Shown piece after piece: positions 43,184-52,752 of a stretch of DNA of 64,000 nucleotides. The notes under the pieces are model-generated. The model was given only the letters and a program-made list of their open reading frames with translations, did not search any database and was not told where the DNA came from. The first letter of the stretch is position 1. Each line of letters begins with the position of its first letter. This DNA comes from Christiangramia echinicola DSM 19838 (GTDB lineage: Bacteria > Bacteroidota > Bacteroidia > Flavobacteriales > Flavobacteriaceae): the NCBI RefSeq assembly GCF_000423065.1, contig NZ_AUHG01000011.1, positions 1 through 64,000 of the forward strand. Direction: 5' to 3'. A program made the position numbers and the translations under genes.

Positions 43184-46100
43184 TTATCTACTTAAGTATA
43201 CAGTTCCTCTTACTGGCTCGGTACTACCATCATTGTAGTCCAAGTAGTAGAAGTAAGCCCCTACTGGTAATAGATTATCACCAAATGAGCTTTCACTGCT
43301 GAAACCGTCCCAATCTGGGGTGTTGGCATTTCCTCTGTAAACTACATCTCCATATCTATTGTGGATGACGATAGTGTAATTAGGATATACTTCTTCAATA
43401 AATTTGATATCGAAGGTGTCATTTAGTTGATCTCCATTTGGAGAGAATCCTTCTGGTATAACTACCGGACAATTTTCTACTAGAGCAGTTACTGCAAGTC
43501 TCACTGAGCTTTCGCATCCCGAGTCTGCATCAAATAATGCTGCGTAGTAGGTTGTACCATCTTGCAATGGAGTTCCTTCTGCTAATGCATTGTCTCCATC
43601 TGCTGAATCGTACCAGGTGATTGTTCCTGTCTCGTTAATTTCAGCACTTAGATCAGCAACTGTTGGGTCGTCAAAGTCACAGAATTCTAATGTTGAATCA
43701 GAAATTGTAGGAGTGTCTGCATCATTAACGGTTACTGAAAATTCAGTTGCATTAGATTCACAACCACCATCATCAGCTCTTTGAGTTACATAATATGTAC
43801 CCGTAGTTAGAGCATCTTCAGCCATTACCATTGTTGATAATTCAGCGTCAGAATAGAAAGTTAGGTTAGAACCTGTTGCAGAAAGATCAGCTCCCGTAGG
43901 TGCATTGCTCGCACAGAAAGTAAATGGATCTCCATCTACTGTTGGTCCAGCTGGTGCTTCTGAAACCGTTAAGGTTAAAGTTGCGTCATCATCGCCACAG
44001 TCATTGATCTCTGCTACTGTATAAGTAATAGTGTACGTATCTGTAGCAAGTCCTGAAATATCAAGTATTCCATCAGCAATAACTTCTCCTGTTGAATCAA
44101 GGGTGAAAACCCCTCCAGCATCTGCATCAGCTGAAATTGAACCGTTCAGGTCAACTTCAGTATCATTAGTACATGCATCAGGAACTGTTACGTCCATACC
44201 TGCATAGGCGGATTCTGTTACTGTAATTGTGAAATCTGCAGTAGCTGTACCTTCCGTACATGGAGAATCATCAGAAAGTGAATACGTAATGGTGAATGTA
44301 CCTGCACCTTCCATTGAAGGACTGAATACTCCATTATCGTAACCTTCAAATGTTCCATTTGGATTTGCATCTGCAGGCAAGAATGAGAACAGATCTACAT
44401 CTTCTGCATTTCTGCAAATTGGATCTGGATCTGTAATGTCTCCAATTACAGCTGGGATTGAATCATAAACATTAATAGTTAAATCAACGCTATCTGAACA
44501 ACCTCCGTTAGTAATAGTGTAAGTTGTTGTGAATACATCCTGTTCAGGATTCGCATTATAATCTGTTATCAATTGTTGAATTGAAGGATTAAATGAGCCA
44601 TTCCTAGAAACACCATCTTCCAATAGGTTAAAATAATATCTGCGTACAGAAGTATCATTAGGGAAGAGGTCGCCCACATTCGCTCGACAAACATCTCCGC
44701 TATTACTATCTCCAGCATCAACTCCGTTATTAATGAAAATCAAGAAATCTTCAGAGTCTGTAGTTCCGTCTGCTACACATTCAATGCTGTCATCTACGGT
44801 ATATGTAATTAAATATCCATCTTCGTTAGCTCCAACTGACGAATCAAACATATTTTCAGATACTCCTGTTCCAGTGAAAGTTCCACCAGATATTGAGTCA
44901 GAGCCTAAGTATGCTGATAAATCAATCATGCCATCTGTTACACAAACATTTTGATCTTCTATCGTTCCAGCTTCGGCATCTAATTCATTATTTATAGTAA
45001 CAGCAATGTTAATTAGTCCATCACTACAAACAGAATTAGCAGATTCATCTACATAACTAAAATTAAAAGTTTCTGAATCTGAAGTTGGATTTTCTATGAA
45101 ACCAAGAAGTGCTTGACCTTCTAAAAGGTCTTCATCGTCAAAACCATCTGCATTAGTAGATTCTACCCCAGCTTCTGTTAAAATATCATTTAGATAAATT
45201 GTAAGAGCAGATGTATCTGTTATTAAACTTTGAGCTTCACTAATACATAAGCTTCTGTTTACATTTGCAGATACTGGAGCTTCCTCAACTGTAATTTCAA
45301 AGATTGCAAAATCACTTCCAGTTGTACAAGGAGTAGATTCATCAACTGTGTATGTGATTGTGTATGTTCCAGCTCCTACAGACGGATCAAACTCATTATC
45401 TGTAACACCTGTACCAGAAAATATTCCTCCTATAGTTGCATCAGGATCATTATTCGTTAAAGTGTCAAGATCTATAATTTCTTCATCTGAACAAATATCT
45501 TCAATATTATCAAAATCTCCAGCATTTGCTGGTCCTTCCTCAACAACTCTTACAGTTAAATCAGTGGAGTCAGTACAACCATCAACAGTGACTGTGTAAG
45601 TTGTAGTAAAGTCTCCAAGCCCGTCTGCATCATCATTATACAACTCGATCAAACGACTAATACTTGGGTTAAATGACCCATTACTAGGTACACCTGAATC
45701 TCTAAGAGCTAAAATGTATTTCCTAGTTTCATCAACAGAAGGGAAAGTAGTCTGTACATCATCTAAACAAACAATACCAAAATTGTCTGAACCAGCTTCG
45801 TTATCGGTGCAATTAGTATCTGATTCAATAATTACAGTTACAATTGCTGAATCAGAGCAATCTCCGTCAGTCACAGTATACATATAATCTCCTTCAGGAT
45901 CTGTTCCCGGATCAAATGAACCATCTGGGTTTCCAGGGCTCCAGGTTCCTCCTGTATCCGGATCACCGTTTAGGTAATCAAATAAATTTACAGGATCATC
46001 ATTTTCATTTAGATTTGCTGTTCCATCTTCACCTGCATTAGCATCACCTTCTACAACTGTGATGATAAATTCTGTGCTATCAGTATCTCCCTCTACAATA

Positions 46101-48229
46101 CATCCAGTAGAATCATCTACCGTATATGTAATAATATAAGAGCCCTGACCAGTTGATGGATCAAACATATTTCCAGAAACGCCAGTTCCTGAGAATGTTC
46201 CTCCAGATTGAGCATCCGGATCATTGTTGATTAATGTAGTAAGATCTATGATAGCATCTCCTGTACAAACATCAGGGATGTTGTCGAAATCACCGGCATT
46301 TGCTTCTACCGCTGCAATTACAGTTACTGTAAGCTCAAAGGAATTACCGTTTACTGTATAAGTGGTTGTAAAGTCACCCAAGCCATCATCATTTGCCAAA
46401 TCATCTTGATACATATCTGCCAATTCGCTTGGTGTAGGATCAAAAGTTCCATTTCTTGGTGTGCCTTCTGGTAATAAAGCCAGGTAGTATTTTCTAATTT
46501 CATCTATACTAGGAAAAGTTTCCTGAACGTCGTTTTCACAAACAATTCCCGTAGGGTCCCCTGGAACTGGATCTACCACTACTTCTTCTTCAATAATAAT
46601 AGTGAAGTTTAAAATCTCACAAGGGTTGCCGGAATAGGTAACTTGATAAGTTCCTTCAGGATTTTGTGGATCTAATCCTGCAAATGCAGTTTCTAGCTCA
46701 GGGTCAAAGGCAGAGAAATCTGGAGTTCCCTCGAAGAAAGGAGTAAATCTGCTGCTTAAATCAGCAAGAATTTGATTTTCGTCCATTCCTTCGTATTCCG
46801 AGGGATCGATATTAATTGTAATGTTCTCTTCATTTACTTCATTTACTTCAATAGTAAAAGTAGCTTCATCAGAACCAGTTACACAAGAGTTACCCTCATT
46901 AACTGAATAAGTGATAGTATATGTTCCTTCTCCCTCTTCTGAAGGATTGAACACTCCATCTTCGAATGGAGCTGAAAATTCTCCGGTTACAATAGCATCA
47001 TCGCTTAAAAAGCTGTATAAATCGAAATTTTCATTCTGGTCAATACAATATGAATCTGAGAAATTGTCCCCCGCTTCAGCATCTTCAGCAGGAACTACAG
47101 ATATTGTTAGTTCAACTGAATCCTGGCAATTTTCTTCACCTATAGTATACGTTGTGGTGAAGTCACCCAAACCATCGTCGTTAGCCACATCATTTTGATA
47201 TTGGGATACTATTTGATCAATAGTAGGATTAAAAGTACCATCAGTCGGAACTCCTTCCTCTAAAAGACCCAAGTAGAAATTTCTAACTTCATCGTTAGAA
47301 GGAAATGTTTCCTGTACATCAGATTCACATACTGTTCCATCACCTACTTGTTCACCTGCATCTGGTCCCTCAATTAGAGTTACAGTAACAGGGGTTCTAT
47401 CCTGACTTTCACATGGTTCTTCAGGAATTCCTTCATTATTAATTATTTGGCTTGCATAATAAGTCGCTCCATTAACCAGCTCTTCAGAAGAATCCAGTCT
47501 TGTGATCGAGTTATCAGCAGAATACCAAAAAATTGCCTGTGTGTTTGCACTTGTCCCGCTAGCTTCCAAATCAGCTATGGTAGCACCTTCACACAATTCC
47601 TGTGTAGAATCTGCGGTTGGAGCAATTGCTGGATCTGGGCTATATCTTACTGGTGTTCTATAAGAAAAATTACAGGTTCCACTGGTGTTTTGTCCAATAA
47701 AATAAGTTTCACCTGCTTCAAGGTCATCTGAAGGAGCAGCTGTGTCCCCGCCAGTACGTGACGTAAACGCGATTAAGTCTGCAGAATCTTCAGTAAATCC
47801 TTGTAAAAGATCGGAAACCGGTCTGGTTTCGGTTTCAGATGAAAGGCATGGAGAATAAATGTTTCCATAATTTGAAGTTGGAGCAGGAGTGGTGTCTTCA
47901 AAATTCACTGTAATCTGCTCTCTTTCAGAACAACTAGGGTCCGAGCTTCCAGCGAAATAATCTTCTCCATCAACTAAGAACTCGCTCGGACTCAAAGGAT
48001 TCGTGGAGTCCGCTTCATTAAAAAACACAATATCACCACTCGTAGTGCTTGCGCCACTAGCGGCTTCTAAATTAGCAATTGTGCTTTCTAGATAACATAG
48101 ATTGGAAGGGGCTGGGTCTGATACTGAGACACAGTCCGTCTGGCCAAAAGAGGGCAGGTTTCCAATAAACAATAGAAAGGCGAAAAGGAACCAATTAAGG
48201 CCTTTCCTCCCAAAAGTAAAATTTTGCAT
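43184..48229 (-). CDS. Giant T9SS type B (gliding-motility-associated C-terminal domain) adhesin, SprB-like
   Basis: 1681 aa, very acidic. Signal peptide about residues 1-29 (ending PSFGQ). The body is built from repeated modules. One type recurs at least four times: a Cys, then Q(E/T)TFPS..., an LLxxGxPxxGxFxPx block, then GLGDFTTTYT... (GDFTTTYT in three, FTTTYT in all four), and DSxxLT. It alternates with AGDFDN...GGxFSGTGVxxNxFDPS...YTVD modules. The C-terminal ~88 residues (VIPEGFSPNGDQLNDTFDI... VIHNRYGDVVYRG ... WDG ... PVGAYFYYLDY) are the CHU_C/TIGR04131 type B sorting domain. It is first in the operon with the PorP/SprF and OmpA-like genes. Likely a surface adhesin; a gliding role is possible but unproven. 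Confidence 0.92.
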   Translation of the reverse strand: MQNFTFGRKGLNWFLFAFLLFIGNLPSFGQTDCVSVSDPAPSNLCYLESTIANLEAASGASTTSGDIVFFNEADSTNPLSPSEFLVDGEDYFAGSSDPSCSEREQITVNFEDTTPAPTSNYGNIYSPCLSSETETRPVSDLLQGFTEDSADLIAFTSRTGGDTAAPSDDLEAGETYFIGQNTSGTCNFSYRTPVRYSPDPAIAPTADSTQELCEGATIADLEASGTSANTQAIFWYSADNSITRLDSSEELVNGATYYASQIINNEGIPEEPCESQDRTPVTVTLIEGPDAGEQVGDGTVCESDVQETFPSNDEVRNFYLGLLEEGVPTDGTFNPTIDQIVSQYQNDVANDDGLGDFTTTYTIGEENCQDSVELTISVVPAEDAEAGDNFSDSYCIDQNENFDLYSFLSDDAIVTGEFSAPFEDGVFNPSEEGEGTYTITYSVNEGNSCVTGSDEATFTIEVNEVNEENITINIDPSEYEGMDENQILADLSSRFTPFFEGTPDFSAFDPELETAFAGLDPQNPEGTYQVTYSGNPCEILNFTIIIEEEVVVDPVPGDPTGIVCENDVQETFPSIDEIRKYYLALLPEGTPRNGTFDPTPSELADMYQDDLANDDGLGDFTTTYTVNGNSFELTVTVIAAVEANAGDFDNIPDVCTGDAIIDLTTLINNDPDAQSGGTFSGTGVSGNMFDPSTGQGSYIITYTVDDSTGCIVEGDTDSTEFIITVVEGDANAGEDGTANLNENDDPVNLFDYLNGDPDTGGTWSPGNPDGSFDPGTDPEGDYMYTVTDGDCSDSAIVTVIIESDTNCTDNEAGSDNFGIVCLDDVQTTFPSVDETRKYILALRDSGVPSNGSFNPSISRLIELYNDDADGLGDFTTTYTVTVDGCTDSTDLTVRVVEEGPANAGDFDNIEDICSDEEIIDLDTLTNNDPDATIGGIFSGTGVTDNEFDPSVGAGTYTITYTVDESTPCTTGSDFAIFEITVEEAPVSANVNRSLCISEAQSLITDTSALTIYLNDILTEAGVESTNADGFDDEDLLEGQALLGFIENPTSDSETFNFSYVDESANSVCSDGLINIAVTINNELDAEAGTIEDQNVCVTDGMIDLSAYLGSDSISGGTFTGTGVSENMFDSSVGANEDGYLITYTVDDSIECVADGTTDSEDFLIFINNGVDAGDSNSGDVCRANVGDLFPNDTSVRRYYFNLLEDGVSRNGSFNPSIQQLITDYNANPEQDVFTTTYTITNGGCSDSVDLTINVYDSIPAVIGDITDPDPICRNAEDVDLFSFLPADANPNGTFEGYDNGVFSPSMEGAGTFTITYSLSDDSPCTEGTATADFTITVTESAYAGMDVTVPDACTNDTEVDLNGSISADADAGGVFTLDSTGEVIADGILDISGLATDTYTITYTVAEINDCGDDDATLTLTVSEAPAGPTVDGDPFTFCASNAPTGADLSATGSNLTFYSDAELSTMVMAEDALTTGTYYVTQRADDGGCESNATEFSVTVNDADTPTISDSTLEFCDFDDPTVADLSAEINETGTITWYDSADGDNALAEGTPLQDGTTYYAALFDADSGCESSVRLAVTALVENCPVVIPEGFSPNGDQLNDTFDIKFIEEVYPNYTIVIHNRYGDVVYRGNANTPDWDGFSSESSFGDNLLPVGAYFYYLDYNDGSTEPVRGTVYLSR

Positions 48230-48412
48230 AGGCTAGGTGTTAAATTCAAAAAATTTGTATTCGGTTAAAACTCATTAAAAGTTGCACAAATATTAAAATA
48301 ATATTTAATATGCGGAGTTAAATTAAGAAACATCTTAACATTTGACTCCAGAGGCCTTAAGTTTGCTGAGTGACAACTCTTTGGGCACGCTAAATTTATA
48401 AAAAATATATTT

Positions 48413-49291
48413 ATGTTAATAAAGAATAAGTTAATCATTGGGATATTTTGTCTTTTCGCAGTCAATTCTTTGGCACAGCAGACACTAAAAGATGCTGAAA
48501 AACTCCTCAATAATGGGGAAATTGTAGAAGCCGAAAAAATTTTACTTCAATACGAGAATAATCCTAAGGCATTAGAATTTCTAGGAGATATTTCCAGTTT
48601 TAATAAAGAATGGGATAAGGCAATTGATTATTACGAAACTCTTGTTGATCTAGATTCAGAAAATGCCATGTATAATTTCAAATTGGGAGGGGCTATGGGT
48701 ATGAAAGCTTATTATGGTTCTAAATTTCAGGCTGCTATCTTACTCGGTGATATTAAGAAATACCTGAAGAAGGCGGCAGATCTTGATCCTACTCATAAAG
48801 AAACACGCAGGGCACTTGTAGAATTGTATATGCAAATACCCAGTATAATTGGAGGGAGTAAAACTATCGCAGAAAGTTATGCATCAGATCTTGATAGAAT
48901 AAATGAAGTGGATGCACTTTTAGCTGACGCTTACATATACAAAATTCAGGAGTATCGGGATCTTGCCAAAAATAAATATGAAGAGGCTATAAGGCTAGCT
49001 GTAAATAAACCTGGATTGATCACCCGTAACTACTTGAAATATGAGTTAGGAGAAGCCTCAGCAATCTATGAAATTCAATTGGATGCAGGAGAAAATTTTC
49101 TGAAGCAATATATCGAGGATTATGGATATAAAGATCTGAAGTCTCCGGCTTGGGCCTATTACAGGTTAGCGCAGATAGAAAGAATAAAGAGTAATCAAAA
49201 GGCCGCTTTAGCTCATATTGAAAAATCACTTTCAATTGATCCTGGGTTTGAAAAGGCGTTAATTGAAAAACAGAAGATCCAGAGGCTTTGA
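48413..49291 (+). CDS. Exported TPR-repeat protein
   Basis: 292 aa with a signal peptide (MLIKNKLIIGIFCLFAVNSLAQ). TPR-like helical pairs occupy most of the rest: LKDAEKLLNNGEIVEAEKILL (~25-45), NPKALEFLGDISSFNKEWDKAIDYYETLV, a long middle stretch with ELYMQIPSIIGGSKTIAESYA, and a last AHIEKSLSIDPGFEKALIEKQ (~265-285). A scaffold or binding role in the periplasm is the most one can infer. The gene is divergent from the adhesin operon; a TAAATTTA element (48391-48398) precedes it by 15 nt. Confidence 0.75.
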   Translation: MLIKNKLIIGIFCLFAVNSLAQQTLKDAEKLLNNGEIVEAEKILLQYENNPKALEFLGDISSFNKEWDKAIDYYETLVDLDSENAMYNFKLGGAMGMKAYYGSKFQAAILLGDIKKYLKKAADLDPTHKETRRALVELYMQIPSIIGGSKTIAESYASDLDRINEVDALLADAYIYKIQEYRDLAKNKYEEAIRLAVNKPGLITRNYLKYELGEASAIYEIQLDAGENFLKQYIEDYGYKDLKSPAWAYYRLAQIERIKSNQKAALAHIEKSLSIDPGFEKALIEKQKIQRL

Positions 49292-49293
49292 TC

Positions 49294-49325
49294 TTGCTAT
49301 ACCCTGTTTCAAAATCATATATTTG
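49294..49325 (+). promoter_or_regulatory. Promoter of the mpl-like gene
   Basis: TTG (49294-49296), 21-nt spacer, TATATTTG (49318-49325), 14 nt before ATG 49340. It implies a leader of under 10 nt. Confidence 0.65.
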
Positions 49326-49339
49326 CACAAAATTTTTCT

Positions 49340-50692
49340 ATGAGAATTCATTTTATTGCCATAGGAGGTAGTGCTATGCATAGTTTAGCAATAGCATTAA
49401 CTCAAAAGGAATATGAAATTACCGGAAGTGACGATGCTATTTTTGAGCCTGCTAAATCCAGATTAAAAGAGTATGGGATTCTTCCTGAAAGTACTGGTTG
49501 GTTTACTGAAAATATAAGTAAAGATCTGGATGCGGTAATTCTTGGAATGCATGCGAAGGCTGATAATCCAGAATTGCTGAAAGCTGAAGAATTAGGATTG
49601 AAAGTCTATTCTTATCCAGAATTTTTATTCGAACAGGCAAAGAATAAAACCAGAGTAGTTATTGGAGGTTCTCATGGAAAAACGAGTATCACGTCAATGA
49701 TTCTTCATGTGATGAATTATCACGATAAAGAGATAGATTATATGGTAGGTGCAGCAATAGAGGGGGTTGATAATCCTGTGCATCTTACCGAAGAAAATGA
49801 TTTTATAGTTATAGAGGGAGATGAATATCTTTCTTCACCTATAGATAGACGCCCAAAATTCCATTTATATCAGCCAAATATAGCCTTGTTAAGCGGAATC
49901 GCCTGGGATCACATCAACGTATTTCCAACCTATGAGAATTACGTTGAGCAGTTCCGGATTTTTATAGATTCAATTGTAAATGGAGGTATTCTGGTTTATA
50001 ATGAAGAAGATCCAGAGGTGAAAAGGTTAGCCGGGGGAACCGAAATCCCTATTAGAAAGCATCCGTATCAAACACCAGAATATCATACAGATGGAGAACA
50101 TACAGTTCTGGATGTACCAGAAGGAGAAATGCCTTTAGAGATATTTGGAAGGCATAATCTAAACAATCTTGCTGGTGCTAAATGGATCTGTCAGCATATG
50201 GGTGTTGATGAGGATGATTTTTATGAGGCAATCTCCACTTTTAAAGGGGCTTCTAAAAGACTTGAGAAAATTGCTGAATCAACTTCGGCTGTAATATTTA
50301 AAGATTTTGCCCATAGTCCCTCTAAAGTAAGAGCAACCACTGCAGCAGTTAAAGAGCAATATCCAAATAAGAAACTGGTTGCCTGCTTAGAGCTGCATAC
50401 TTATAGTAGTTTAAATGCAGACTTTCTTAAAGAGTATAATAACACTCTTTCTGAAGCCGATGTTGCCCTGGTTTTTTATTCTCCAGAAGCAGTAGCGAAT
50501 AAAAAGCTGGAAGAGGTTTCAGTAGATCAAATAAGGGAGGCTTTTAATAAGGAAGGTTTAAAGGTTTTCGTAAATCCTGAAGAATTTAAAAATGAGCTGC
50601 ACCAGACAGATTTTAATAATTCTGCCTTATTAATGATGAGCAGTGGTAATTATGGTAGCCTGGATCTCGAGGAATTGAAAGCTTTGATCTAA
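49340..50692 (+). CDS. mpl: UDP-N-acetylmuramate:L-alanyl-gamma-D-glutamyl-meso-diaminopimelate ligase
   Basis: Mur-ligase-family recycling enzyme that joins recovered murein tripeptide to UDP-MurNAc; 450 aa. N-terminal HFIAIGGSAMHSLAIAL (Rossmann), ATP-binding GGSHGKTSITSMI (about residues 110-122), EGDEYLSSPIDRRPKFHLY and the central-domain GIAWDHINVFPTYENY are Mpl rather than MurC signatures (MurC has a different D-Ala acceptor context). C-terminal KDFAHSPSKVRATTAA matches the ligase's third domain. With anmK (2.8 kb) the cell has two steps of peptidoglycan recycling. Confidence 0.88.
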   Translation: MRIHFIAIGGSAMHSLAIALTQKEYEITGSDDAIFEPAKSRLKEYGILPESTGWFTENISKDLDAVILGMHAKADNPELLKAEELGLKVYSYPEFLFEQAKNKTRVVIGGSHGKTSITSMILHVMNYHDKEIDYMVGAAIEGVDNPVHLTEENDFIVIEGDEYLSSPIDRRPKFHLYQPNIALLSGIAWDHINVFPTYENYVEQFRIFIDSIVNGGILVYNEEDPEVKRLAGGTEIPIRKHPYQTPEYHTDGEHTVLDVPEGEMPLEIFGRHNLNNLAGAKWICQHMGVDEDDFYEAISTFKGASKRLEKIAESTSAVIFKDFAHSPSKVRATTAAVKEQYPNKKLVACLELHTYSSLNADFLKEYNNTLSEADVALVFYSPEAVANKKLEEVSVDQIREAFNKEGLKVFVNPEEFKNELHQTDFNNSALLMMSSGNYGSLDLEELKALI

Positions 50693-50751
50693 ATACTTAC
50701 TTTTAGTTAATTTTCATTCAGATCCAATTCATTGTTTATCTTTAACTTAAG

Positions 50752-51450
50752 ATGAGTGATGAAAGAACCAATCTAAGTATAAAGAAGTGGGCTGAAGATG
50801 ACAGGCCACGAGAAAAACTACTTCAAAAGGGAAAACTTAGTTTAAGTGATTCTGAATTGATCGCTATTCTAATTAGTTCAGGTAGTAAGAATGAAAGTGC
50901 CCTGGATCTGGCAAAAAGGATTCTTTCCTCAACCGGCAACAATCTTAGTGAACTAGGTAAGTTGTCTGTAAATCAACTTTGTAAATTTAAAGGAATTGGT
51001 CCGGCAAAGGCTGTGACGATATCGGCGGCATTAGAATTAGGAAGGAGAAGAAGGTTGGAAGGAGCTTTGGAACAAAAAAAGATCACTTCCAGTAATTCGG
51101 TTTTTGAAATTATGCAGCCCGTTATTGGGGAGCTTGGTCACGAAGAATTCTGGATCGTCTATTTAAATAATAGCAATAAGGTAATCGAGCAGTTTCAGAT
51201 TAGTAAAGGTGGAATAACCGGAACTCTGGTAGACGTGCGCATAACCTTGAAAAAGGCCCTTGAAGTTGGAGCAGTTTCCCTAATTCTGGTACATAATCAC
51301 CCTTCTGGAAATCTCAAAGCCAGTGAAGCAGATAAGCAACTTACCAATAAATTGAAGACTGCGGCTGAGAGTCTTGATATCAAAGTGCTCGACCACATTA
51401 TTGTAACTGAAAAATCATACCTTAGCTTTGCCGATGAAGGTATGCTTTAA
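50752..51450 (+). CDS. radC: RadC-family protein (JAB1/MPN domain)
   Basis: 232 aa. The N-terminal helix-hairpin-helix-like part (LSDSELIAILISSGS, LCKFKGIGPAKAVTISAALEL) is followed by the JAMM-type metalloprotease-like domain with VHNHPSGNLKASEAD (His-x-His, Ser, Asp; about residues 180-194). Despite the name, a role in repair is not established for the family. It leads a run of same-strand genes up to 56.3 kb. A TATCTTTA element (50737-50744) lies just before the ATG. Confidence 0.92.
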   Translation: MSDERTNLSIKKWAEDDRPREKLLQKGKLSLSDSELIAILISSGSKNESALDLAKRILSSTGNNLSELGKLSVNQLCKFKGIGPAKAVTISAALELGRRRRLEGALEQKKITSSNSVFEIMQPVIGELGHEEFWIVYLNNSNKVIEQFQISKGGITGTLVDVRITLKKALEVGAVSLILVHNHPSGNLKASEADKQLTNKLKTAAESLDIKVLDHIIVTEKSYLSFADEGML

Positions 51451-51462
51451 GACTGCTTTTGA

Positions 51463-52752
51463 ATGTTATTGATCTATACTCAAAAAGTTACCCCAAGGAT
51501 AATTTATGTGTTCAAAAATATTTGCACTCATATTCTGGGGATTCCTATTAAATTCACTTCAAAGATAGAGGAGTTCATTGCTCATGATGGTGCAAAACTG
51601 TCTTATGGGAAACAAGCTCTGGGGAATGAATTTTTTATACAAAAGGTTGATCTTTTGATGGAACAGGGGTTTTCTGAACTTGAAATTAAAGTGCTGCCCT
51701 GGGATGATACAATTTGCTTCTTTCCTCTGCCCGAAGCAAGTGGTTTACCGTTTGATATTTTTGCCGCTTCCTTTTACCTGTTAAGCCGATATGAAGAATA
51801 TCTTCCACATGTGAAAGATGAATATGGTCGCTTTCCAGCTTCAGAAAGTTTGGCTCACCAGGAAAGCTTTCTGCATAAACCGGTTGTGGATATCTGGGCA
51901 TATAAATTTAGAGATGTACTTTTAGATCGTTTCCCAGATCTGGAATTTGCAGATAGAAGATATAAAGTGGGAACTATAGTCGCTTCTGAACATACTTTCA
52001 TTTTTAAGAATAAAGGTTTTTTAAGGAGCTTTATAGGAATGTGGGCAGACCTGTTTCAATTAAATATAGGAAAGGTTATAGATAGGCTCCAGGTGTGGAT
52101 TAGAGTGAAAAATGATCCACATGATATTTTTGAAGATCTAATTGATCTCATCAAAGAGCATAAAATATATATGCTGTTTATGTTTCAATTGAGTGATTTT
52201 TCCATTCATGATCGTAATATAAGTCATAACAGGATTCCGCATAGAGCGGTTATTAAATCTGTGGCAGATTATGCTAAAGTAGGTTTGCTTATGGGCTATT
52301 ATGCAATGGAGAATATCAAAAGTCTTAGAAAGGAAAAATTGCGGTTGGAGGAAATTATACATAGTCCGGTGGAAAATGTTATGAACTCTAAGTATAATCT
52401 TCGATTACCAGATCAATACAATAACCTAACCGAGCTTGAAATAAACAATGATCACTCCATGGGATATCCAGATGTTTTGGGCTTCAGGGCAGGGACATGT
52501 TCGCCCTATCTTTTCTATGATATCAATATGGAGGTGACCACTCCGCTGAAGGTTCATCCTTATGCTTTCAATTCGGAAGTGGCTGATAATATGACGAAAA
52601 ATAAACTGAAGGAAGAACTCGGGCGAATGTTATTAGAAGTAAAGGAAGTTAAAGGAATGTTTCGCGGTGTTTTTAGGAGTCAGGATTTCTCCGGCTATGC
52701 TAACAAGGATTATTATTACTCGCTTTTAAAACAGATTCATGAAATTGGATAA
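51463..52752 (+). CDS. Polysaccharide-deacetylase-family-like protein with altered catalytic motifs
   Basis: 429 aa, no signal peptide. The overall pattern matches the Bacteroidota family with an N-terminal DUF7033-like part and a C-terminal NodB-type deacetylase part: LPFDIFAASFYLLSRYEEYLP, the RYKVGT strand, and DHSMGYPDVLGFRAGTCSPYLFYD (about residues 330-353). However, the strand that normally carries the metal-binding Asp residues reads GTIVASEHTFIF (~170-181), and the usual His-Pro-Ser-Tyr motif reads GLLMGYYAMEN (~274-284). I infer lost or changed activity. It starts 12 nt after radC and overlaps the HAD gene by 14 nt. Confidence 0.65.
   Translation: MLLIYTQKVTPRIIYVFKNICTHILGIPIKFTSKIEEFIAHDGAKLSYGKQALGNEFFIQKVDLLMEQGFSELEIKVLPWDDTICFFPLPEASGLPFDIFAASFYLLSRYEEYLPHVKDEYGRFPASESLAHQESFLHKPVVDIWAYKFRDVLLDRFPDLEFADRRYKVGTIVASEHTFIFKNKGFLRSFIGMWADLFQLNIGKVIDRLQVWIRVKNDPHDIFEDLIDLIKEHKIYMLFMFQLSDFSIHDRNISHNRIPHRAVIKSVADYAKVGLLMGYYAMENIKSLRKEKLRLEEIIHSPVENVMNSKYNLRLPDQYNNLTELEINNDHSMGYPDVLGFRAGTCSPYLFYDINMEVTTPLKVHPYAFNSEVADNMTKNKLKEELGRMLLEVKEVKGMFRGVFRSQDFSGYANKDYYYSLLKQIHEIG

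Noticed and set aside
48265-48510. 81-codon minus-strand frame between the adhesin and the TPR gene
   Set aside because: It overlaps the start and signal peptide of the TPR gene and has no recognisable features.
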